Below are positions 52,427 through 61,667 of a stretch of DNA of 64,000 nt, piece by piece (the stretch's first letter is position 1; every line of letters begins with the position of its first letter). The translations under genes and the position numbers were made by a program. Source of the stretch: Owenia fusiformis (Eukaryota; Annelida; Polychaeta; Sabellida; Oweniidae). The stretch lies in assembly GCA_903813345.2 (NCBI GenBank), contig CAIIXF020000007.1:13126714-13190713 (forward strand), given 5' to 3'. The notes under the pieces were generated by a model that ran no database searches, was not told where the DNA came from, and worked only from the letters and a program-made list of their open reading frames with translations.

Positions 52427-54064
52427 TTTGTTGGACCTGTTCTTGTAATGATGACTATAACTAATATACACATATTGCAGTTAATAACAATGCAACAGAC
52501 ATGGACCATTACAGAGTTCAGAAATAACACTGTTATTAGGATTATAATTTCAAATCCGTCCATTCAGATAAATCCAGATATTGAAGTTTGGGCTTGACTA
52601 AAACAAATTGACAGCTGGTCAACATATTGTTCTCCATTATAGATATTATATTTACTGTCCTTGTGAACTTCCTCAACATTAACATTGCATACAAGTTATC
52701 TCATTTTAATATTTTAGAATTATTTGCATTTTAATTTATGGCTTTACTTGTGCATTGATTTATTTTCTATTTAATAATTAATTATGTAGGCATGGCGAGT
52801 TCATATTATTAAATCATTACTAGAATAACTCATCATTTACTTCTTCATCTTAGACTATTTAAAGACAATGTGTAATATTTGTTCAATACAGTTCTTGAAT
52901 TGTTTGATACAGTATGTGAAATACAGAGGCTCTGAGAAGGACAGAGATGACTGAATAAAATAATTAGTCTTATTGGAGAGGGCAGATGTAGCTCTCCTCC
53001 AGAGGGAAGTCTTAAACAGAAGGCTTGATTGACATTGCTCTAAAGTTTATTCAATATAGAGTGTAGAGATACAACCCTCTCATTTTGGAATAACATTCTC
53101 AATTTTGATGGAATCTCTCTGAACTTTTATTTATAGATATTTGATATTAGCATCATCATCGCAATACCTGCCAACATTTTGTCTTGAACTTTCCAAATAA
53201 AAGATAAGGTCTGACTCATTACCAGTAACAGTTAATCCAAAAAGCGGGTCTATAATTGATAATGTAATAACAATCCAGAAATGACATAAATAATGGCAAG
53301 GAAACAAGACCCATCCAAAATATTGTATATTTCTCTAAATTACATAATAGACTAGTTTCATTTATTTAGCATTCTGTCTACATCAAAAACAGATTCCTTT
53401 ATATTTATTAAATAATTGATAAATTATTCCAAAATCAGTGAGGGTCACATTTTTGTATCAGTCTTAATCAGAATCTTTGATTTGTTATAAATTCTGTAAA
53501 TAGCCTTCTGAGAATATTTCAGTTTATATAATATACTTAGTATATACATGTATCTAACCAACAAAAGGTCAGGTGTTTGTATTACTAGTATTTATTTTAA
53601 TAATTGTCAAATACAAATTCACTTTGTTATATTTTCTTCATTTCTTATACAGTCTACAATTTATTACATGTCATGTAACTCCATGATGTAATGTCAATGG
53701 ACAATGTTCTCTTTTGGCATTTGCAAACAATAAAGTAAACCAAAACATGATATAGCTGTGTGTTGCTCATAATTCAGGTTTAAAGTCAAGCAATCTGTAA
53801 CTTAAAATAAAAATTGAAGAATGACACTGATCATTGCCATGAGCTGAGTACGATGCTATGCTGGAAATTCGTGGATATGTGCATTCACCATTACAAGAGA
53901 TCACTAAATGGAATTACTGCAACTCTAATAGTTCACTTTCCCAGTTCATTAATCTCAACCATTAAGCTGACTGAAAGCTGCAAGGTTGCCTTTTGGATAT
54001 TGGCAATACTTGTTTCTTTTCATGACGATTCTATTATGGCATATTAATTTGGTTCCTAAGTGTG
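52427..54064 (+). other. EML 3' flank with candidate poly(A) signals
   Basis: No coding exon seen. AATAAA hexamers on the + strand at 52954-52959, 53196-53201 and 53729-53734 are candidate polyadenylation signals for the EML-like gene. The minus-strand gene's stop codon lies at 54065, so the two genes converge tail to tail with about 1.6 kb between stop codons. Confidence 0.4.
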
Positions 54065-55710
54065 TCAGAGTCCTAGAAGTTCTTTCTCAGCATCCTTTTC
54101 TTCCTGAAACAAAACAATTCAAAATATTCTGACATTATCAATTAATGGATTATAACTAGCATACGAGCTACTACAAAAGTGTTATCAACTCTCTATATCC
54201 TGATATCTGCTGTGTCATTGATCTACAAGTAAGAGAGGATAACTTTGCCACAGAAGAATGTTGCACTCTATTACAATACACTTCAGGCTCTATTAAAATA
54301 CACTTCAGAAGTTTAGTACATTTGTAATCCAACTTATGCAGCTTCAGAAAACAAGCGATGCTCCACATAGACTAATATTATGAGGACGGAATGGGGTACT
54401 TAGACAATTACCTGAGATATTTTTTGTTTTTTCCTTGAATATACCTCATCCTCATCATCCAACATCTCTTGCTGCTTTCTTTTAAATCTATAAAAACAAA
54501 CAACATGTTGGTAATGTTAATATTATATAGTGAAAGGTAAACCTTCAAAATAATAATCAATTTACTGATCCCACCTTGAATGGCACATGTAATCATACCA
54601 ATGATTGAACAGTACATGTAGTCACACCAATGATTGAATGGTATATGTTACCACACAAATGATTGAACGGTACATGTAATCACACCAATGATTGAATGGT
54701 ACATGTAATCACAACAATAATTGAACAGTACATGTAATCACACCAATGATTGAACAGTACATGTAATCACACCCATGATTGAACAGTACATGTAATCACA
54801 CCCATGATTGAACAGAACATGGAATCACACCAATGACTGAACAGAACATGTAATCACACCAATGACTGAACAGTATATGTAGTCACACTAACGATTGAAC
54901 AGTACATGTAATCACACCCATGATTGAACAGAACATGGAATCATACCAATGATTGAACAGAACATGTAATCACACCAATGACTGAACAGTATATGTAGTC
55001 ACACTAACGATTGAACAGTACATGTAATCACACCAATGATTGAACAGAACATGTTATCACACCAATGATTGAACAGAACATGTAATCACACCAATGATTG
55101 AACAGTACATGTAATCACACCAATGATTGAACAGAGCATGTAATTACACTAATGACTGAACAGTATATGTAGTCACACCAAAGATTGAATGGTACATGTA
55201 ATCACACCAATGACTGAACAGTACATGTAATCACACTGATGATTGAACAATACATGTAACCACACCAATGATTGAACGGTACATGTAATCACAGCAATGA
55301 TAGAACAGTATATGTAGTCACATCAATGACAGAACAGTACATGTAATCACACCAATGATTGAATGATACATGTAATCACACCAATGATTGAACAGTCCAT
55401 GTAATCACACCAATGATCAACTTAGGAAGATGCTAGAAGTTGAATCATTTAAACTGCAATTGCTGCGATCACATGAACAATATCATTGTACATGTATAGT
55501 GAAGAAGTGGTAACAATTTGAATAATTGTGGACATGACCAAGTCCTTGAAGTAAAGGGAAGGGAAATGTAGTCAGACAGTAGTCTTAAACATACTTACAC
55601 TTCACTATCTGGATTATTCTCCTGGTTTCTGCATTTCTCTAATTTTTGACCAATTTTCTTGCCTTCCTTTTTATCAAGTGGGGGAATGTGTTTAACCATG
55701 TATCTTATAG
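54065..55710 (-). CDS. C-terminal three exons of an unrecognised minus-strand gene (5' part not found)
   Basis: Exons in transcription order: 55599-55710, 54445-54487 (alternative 3' extension to 54412), 54065-54103 with TGA. Good GT-AG sites and matching phases give IRYMVKHIPPLDKKEGKKIG, QKLEKCRNQENNPDSEV, FKRKQQEMLDDEDE and EEKDAEKELLGL-stop. This is a charged, lysine- and acid-rich C-terminal tail, perhaps helical. I do not recognise the protein. The middle exon has two usable donors (GAG|GTATAT and CAG|GTAATT), both in frame, differing by 11 codons. The upstream part must lie beyond the 70-bp array or outside the window. The first 10 nt of the 55599-55710 exon are included in the 2.4 kb duplication. 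Confidence 0.6.
54560..55420. repeat. 30-bp minisatellite, about 28 copies
   Basis: Unit: ATGATTGAACAGTACATGTA then ATCACACCA. Copies vary at a few positions (GAACGG, GAACAGAACATG). It fills the intron between the first and second of the minus-strand gene's exons seen here. Confidence 0.95.
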
Positions 55711-58122
55711 CTGAAAACAAACACAGAGCAGTTTAGTTTATTTAACATTCAGTTAACAAAGGCATTTTATGAGTGATCATAACCTGTGAAGATGTACATG
55801 GTTTATAACTGAATAAAAAATGTCAGTTGAAATAAATGATTATCAAAAGCTTCAGTGAACGGATGGATGACACTTTTGATATAACTTCACAAAGACATTT
55901 CTAGTTATCAACTTTAATGTTGCCTATGTTTTGTAATCTCAATAAAAAACGGAAGATTCCAGGTAACAAAGAGGATACATGTCTAGCATACTTTGCCACA
56001 AGATGAGTAACAGCAAAAACATTGCCTTTTCTGAGGAACATATTATGGTAATACTTTTTAAAAGTTTATTTATTAATTGTTGTTTTCTTTACAATATTTG
56101 GAGATGTTAAAAATAAACCAGATGCGTAAGTTTAAGCTACACTTAATTGTAACACATGATTTTCTAATGCTATTTCTATTGCATAAGGCGCAGTTCTGTT
56201 TACAGGTGAGAGATCCACCTATTACATGATTTTCTAATGCTATTTCTCTTGTATAAGGCGCAGTTCTGTTTACAGGTAAGAGATCTACCTATTACATGAT
56301 TTTTAATGCTATTTCTATTGTATAAGGCACAGTTTTGTTTACTGGTAAGAGATCTACATATTACATGATTTTTAATGCTATTTCTATTGTATAAGGCGCA
56401 GTACTGTTTACAGGTAAGAGATCTACCTATTACATGATTTTCTAATGCTATTTCTATTTTATAAGGCGCAGTTCTGTTTACAGGTGAGAGATCTACCTAT
56501 TACATGATTTTCTAATGCTATTTCTATTGTATAAGGCGCAGTTCTGTTTACAGGTGAGGGATCTACCTATTACATGATTTTCTAATGCTATTTCTATTGT
56601 ATAAGGCGCAGTTCTGTTTACAGGTAAGAGATCTACATATTACATGATTTTCTAATGCTATTTCTATTTTATAAGGCGCAGTTCTGTTTACAGGTGAGAG
56701 ATCTACCTATTACATGATTTTCTAATGCTATTTCTATTGTATAAGGCGCAGTTCTGTTAACAGGTGAGGGATCTACCTATTACATGATTTTCTAATGCTA
56801 TTTCTATTGTATAAGGCGCAGTTCTGTTTACAGGTAAGAGATCTACCTATTACATGATTTTCTAATGCTATTTCTATTGTATAAGGCACAGTTCTGTTTA
56901 CAGGTAAGAGATCTACCTATTACATGATTTTCTAATGCTATTTCTATTGTATAAGGTGCAGTTCTGTTTACAGGTGAGAGATCTACCTATTACATGATTT
57001 TCTAATGCTATTTCTATTGTATAAGGCGCAGTTCTGTTAACAGGTGAGAGATCTACCTATTACATGATTTTCTAATGCTATTTCTATTGTATGAGGCGCA
57101 GTTCTGTTAACAGGTGAGGGATCTACCTATTACATGATTTTCTGATGCTATTTCTATTGTATAAGGCGCAGTTCTGTTTACAGGTGAGAGATCCACCTAT
57201 TACATGATTTTCTAATGCTATTTCTATTGTATAAGGCGCAGTTCTGTTTACAGGTGAGGGATCTACCTATTACATGATTTTCTAATGCTATTTTCTATTG
57301 TATAAGGCGCAGTTCTGTTTACAGGTAAGAGATCTACCTATTACATGATTTTCTAATGCTATTTCTATTGTATAAGGCACAGTTCTGTTTACAGGTAAGA
57401 GATCTACCTATTACATGATTTTCTAATGCTATTTCTATTGTATAAGGTGCAGTTCTGTTTACAGGTGAGAGATCTACCTATTACATGATTTTCTAATGCT
57501 ATTTCTATTGTATAAGGCGCAGTTCTGTTAACAGGTGAGAGATCTACCTATTACATGATTTTCTAATGCTATTTCTATTGTATGAGGCGCAGTTCTGTTA
57601 ACAGGTGAGGGATCTACCTATTACATGATTTTCTGATGCTATTTCTATTGTATAAGGCGCAGTTCTGTTTACAGGTGAGAGATCCACCTATTACATGATT
57701 TTCTAATGCTATTTCTATTGTATAAGGCGCAGTTCTGTTTACAGGTGAGGGATCTACCTATTACATGATTTTCTAATGCTATTTTCTATTGTATAAGGCG
57801 CAGTTCTGTTTACAGGTAAGAGATCTACCTATTACATGATTTTCTAATGCTATTTCTATTGTATAAGGCGCAGTTCTGTTTACAGGTGAGAGATCTACCT
57901 ATATTACATGATTTTCTAATGCTTTTTCTATTGTATAAGGCGCAGTTCTGTTTACAGGTAAGAAATCTACCTATTACATGATTTTCTAATGCTATTTCTA
58001 TTGTATAAGGTGCAGTTCTGTTTACAGGTGAGGGATCTACCTATTACATGATTTTCTAATGCTATTTCTATTGTATAAGGCGCAGTTCTGTTTACAGGTA
58101 AGATATCTACATATTACATCAG
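55701..58122. repeat. 2.4 kb tandem duplication, copy A
   Basis: Sequence from TATCTTATAGCTGAAAACAA to TATCTACATATTACATCAG recurs at a constant offset of 2437 bp at both ends (58138-60559); no mismatch was seen in the parts compared. It spans 10 nt of the minus-strand exon, about 450 bp of unique intron and about 28 units of the 70-bp array. Confidence 0.9.
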
Positions 58123-58137
58123 ACCTTTGAAGGGTTT

Positions 58138-60559
58138 TATCTTATAGCTGAAAACAAACACAGAGCAGTTTAGTTTATTTAACATTCAGTTAACAAAGGC
58201 ATTTTATGAGTGATCATAACCTGTGAAGATGTACATGGTTTATAACTGAATAAAAAATGTCAGTTGAAATAAATGATTATCAAAAGCTTCAGTGAACGGA
58301 TGGATGACACTTTTGATATAACTTCACAAAGACATTTCTAGTTATCAACTTTAATGTTGCCTATGTTTTGTAATCTCAATAAAAAACGGAAGATTCCAGG
58401 TAACAAAGAGGATACATGTCTAGCATACTTTGCCACAAGATGAGTAACAGCAAAAACATTGCCTTTTCTGAGGAACATATTATGGTAATACTTTTTAAAA
58501 GTTTATTTATTAATTGTTGTTTTCTTTACAATATTTGGAGATGTTAAAAATAAACCAGATGCGTAAGTTTAAGCTACACTTAATTGTAACACATGATTTT
58601 CTAATGCTATTTCTATTGCATAAGGCGCAGTTCTGTTTACAGGTGAGAGATCCACCTATTACATGATTTTCTAATGCTATTTCTCTTGTATAAGGCGCAG
58701 TTCTGTTTACAGGTAAGAGATCTACCTATTACATGATTTTTAATGCTATTTCTATTGTATAAGGCACAGTTTTGTTTACTGGTAAGAGATCTACATATTA
58801 CATGATTTTTAATGCTATTTCTATTGTATAAGGCGCAGTACTGTTTACAGGTAAGAGATCTACCTATTACATGATTTTCTAATGCTATTTCTATTTTATA
58901 AGGCGCAGTTCTGTTTACAGGTGAGAGATCTACCTATTACATGATTTTCTAATGCTATTTCTATTGTATAAGGCGCAGTTCTGTTTACAGGTGAGGGATC
59001 TACCTATTACATGATTTTCTAATGCTATTTCTATTGTATAAGGCGCAGTTCTGTTTACAGGTAAGAGATCTACATATTACATGATTTTCTAATGCTATTT
59101 CTATTTTATAAGGCGCAGTTCTGTTTACAGGTGAGAGATCTACCTATTACATGATTTTCTAATGCTATTTCTATTGTATAAGGCGCAGTTCTGTTAACAG
59201 GTGAGGGATCTACCTATTACATGATTTTCTAATGCTATTTCTATTGTATAAGGCGCAGTTCTGTTTACAGGTAAGAGATCTACCTATTACATGATTTTCT
59301 AATGCTATTTCTATTGTATAAGGCACAGTTCTGTTTACAGGTAAGAGATCTACCTATTACATGATTTTCTAATGCTATTTCTATTGTATAAGGTGCAGTT
59401 CTGTTTACAGGTGAGAGATCTACCTATTACATGATTTTCTAATGCTATTTCTATTGTATAAGGCGCAGTTCTGTTAACAGGTGAGAGATCTACCTATTAC
59501 ATGATTTTCTAATGCTATTTCTATTGTATGAGGCGCAGTTCTGTTAACAGGTGAGGGATCTACCTATTACATGATTTTCTGATGCTATTTCTATTGTATA
59601 AGGCGCAGTTCTGTTTACAGGTGAGAGATCCACCTATTACATGATTTTCTAATGCTATTTCTATTGTATAAGGCGCAGTTCTGTTTACAGGTGAGGGATC
59701 TACCTATTACATGATTTTCTAATGCTATTTTCTATTGTATAAGGCGCAGTTCTGTTTACAGGTAAGAGATCTACCTATTACATGATTTTCTAATGCTATT
59801 TCTATTGTATAAGGCACAGTTCTGTTTACAGGTAAGAGATCTACCTATTACATGATTTTCTAATGCTATTTCTATTGTATAAGGTGCAGTTCTGTTTACA
59901 GGTGAGAGATCTACCTATTACATGATTTTCTAATGCTATTTCTATTGTATAAGGCGCAGTTCTGTTAACAGGTGAGAGATCTACCTATTACATGATTTTC
60001 TAATGCTATTTCTATTGTATGAGGCGCAGTTCTGTTAACAGGTGAGGGATCTACCTATTACATGATTTTCTGATGCTATTTCTATTGTATAAGGCGCAGT
60101 TCTGTTTACAGGTGAGAGATCCACCTATTACATGATTTTCTAATGCTATTTCTATTGTATAAGGCGCAGTTCTGTTTACAGGTGAGGGATCTACCTATTA
60201 CATGATTTTCTAATGCTATTTTCTATTGTATAAGGCGCAGTTCTGTTTACAGGTAAGAGATCTACCTATTACATGATTTTCTAATGCTATTTCTATTGTA
60301 TAAGGCGCAGTTCTGTTTACAGGTGAGAGATCTACCTATATTACATGATTTTCTAATGCTTTTTCTATTGTATAAGGCGCAGTTCTGTTTACAGGTAAGA
60401 AATCTACCTATTACATGATTTTCTAATGCTATTTCTATTGTATAAGGTGCAGTTCTGTTTACAGGTGAGGGATCTACCTATTACATGATTTTCTAATGCT
60501 ATTTCTATTGTATAAGGCGCAGTTCTGTTTACAGGTAAGATATCTACATATTACATCAG
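58138..60559. repeat. 2.4 kb tandem duplication, copy B
   Basis: Second copy, separated from copy A by 15 nt (58123-58137) of unexplained filler. Its right end coincides with the first three bases (CAG) of the TIR element starting at 60557. Confidence 0.9.
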
Positions 60560-60852
60560 TGGCGTAGCGTGGGTATTTTATGAGTGTACGCCACGAGTGA
60601 GCGAAGCGAACGAGCTTTGAGGGGGGGTTCTTTCCCCCAAGAAAATCTGAAAAAATTAGATTGCATTTGAAGCGTTCTGGGGCGTTTTAAAATCCGAAAT
60701 TCCGATTACGAAAAAATAATATGGATTAATAAAATGTTAGGCCATTACTTCAGAATATTAAACGTGGGTCATGTCAATATCAAAAATTTACTTTTCTCTA
60801 AACTTTGAGAGTACGCTATAGCGTTTTATGCGTATATGACGCTACGCCACTG
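60557..60852. mobile_element. TIR element, 296 bp, inserted in the 70-bp array
   Basis: Termini CAGTGGCGTAGCGT and exact inverse ACGCTACGCCACTG, flanked by ACAT on both sides (60553-60556 and 60853-60856). It interrupts a repeat unit, so its boundaries are certain. Same family as the relic at 15010-15205. No coding content. Confidence 0.85.
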
Positions 60853-61114
60853 ACATGATCTTCTACTGCTATTTCTATTGTATAAGGCGCAGTTCTGTTT
60901 ACAGGTGAGAGATCTACCTATTACATGATTTTCTAATGCTATTTCTATTGTATAAGGCGCAGTTCTGTTTACAGGTAAGAGATCTACCTATTATATGATT
61001 TTCTAATGCTATTTCTATTGTATAAGGCGCAGTTCTGTTTACAGGTAAGAGATCTACCTATTACATGATTTTCTAATGCAATTTCTATTGTATAAGGCAC
61101 AGTTCTGTTTACAG

Positions 61115-61241
61115 GTGAGGGATCTACCTATTACATGGATAAGGAAAGTGTTAACTTGGTTGCGGTGCTATGACATTGATAATGATGGGTATGCAGGCTA
61201 TGATGACTTCATGAAAATAGCGGACAGATTAATAAAATATG
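61115..61241 (+). CDS. Orphan EF-hand exon
   Basis: Acceptor TTCTGTTTACAG, donor G|GTAAAAAT. It encodes VRDLPITWIRKVLTWLRCY and then DIDNDGYAGYDDFMKIADRL. The loop has Asp at positions 1, 3 and 5, Gly at 6 and Asp instead of Glu at 12, so calcium (or Mg) binding is plausible; flanking helices are amphipathic. Phase 0 in, phase 1 out. I found no neighbouring exon on this strand, so it belongs to a gene continuing beyond the window or to a fragment. It is not obviously a copy of the EML gene's EF-hand exons, though related in type. Confidence 0.6.
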
Positions 61242-61423
61242 GTAAAAATTGTATCTTGCAAAACAGAAACTACACAGGCAACAAATGGAAGAATACAAAC
61301 ACAAAATATTCATTTCTTGGAAACAGAAATTTTATAGAAAATAGAGGAGTATTCATCTAGCTTTGAAATCTCATTAAAGTCTCGTTTTAATGAGATTTTA
61401 GGAGATCTGCATTTTTAACCATT

Positions 61424-61426
<3 letters not shown>

Positions 61427-61454
<28 letters not shown>

Positions 61455-61455
61455 G
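61427..61455. repeat. (ATC)n microsatellite marking the LINE 3' end
   Basis: Nine or so trinucleotides; on the minus strand (ATG)n directly follows the LINE 3' untranslated sequence, as in CR1/L2-group elements that end in short tandem repeats. Confidence 0.7.
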
Positions 61456-61667
61456 TTTAGGAGGGTAAGGTTAGTCCTGTGTTGTCCTCCCTTCTGGTTT
61501 TATTATTTACATGGATTCTTATGGGCAGTTTTCAATTTCTTTGGTATTTTATTTCCCAAAGACGGTTTTGTATTTAATTAAATGTGACGGTTGCACTAAA
61601 ATTATGTTGAACATGGGCAAAAAACTAGTGTAGTGTGAACTGGTCATCCTGGGTCTCTTGTGATCTT

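Larger units (their letters stand above)
56155..61114 (+). repeat. 70-bp array of acceptor plus start of the EF-hand exon, ~60 units
   Basis: Unit: 23 nt of exon (GTGAGGGATCTACCTATTAC ATG) plus 47 nt of intron (ATTTTCTAATGCTATTTCTA, ATAAGGCGCAGTTCTG, TTTACAG). About 28 units lie in each 2.4 kb copy, and four more acceptors follow the TIR element (exon-side positions 60905, 60975, 61045, 61115); the last belongs to the intact exon. Many units read TTTACAG|GTAAGAGAT, i.e. an acceptor immediately followed by a consensus donor. A seven-unit higher-order repeat (about 491 bp) is visible, marked by TTTTCTATTG, ATGAGGCGC and TTCTGATGC variants. Confidence 0.95.

Noticed and set aside
56155-61114. 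Possible CRISPR-like array
   Set aside because: Units are contiguous without variable spacers, the genome is animal, and the unit derives from an exon junction.
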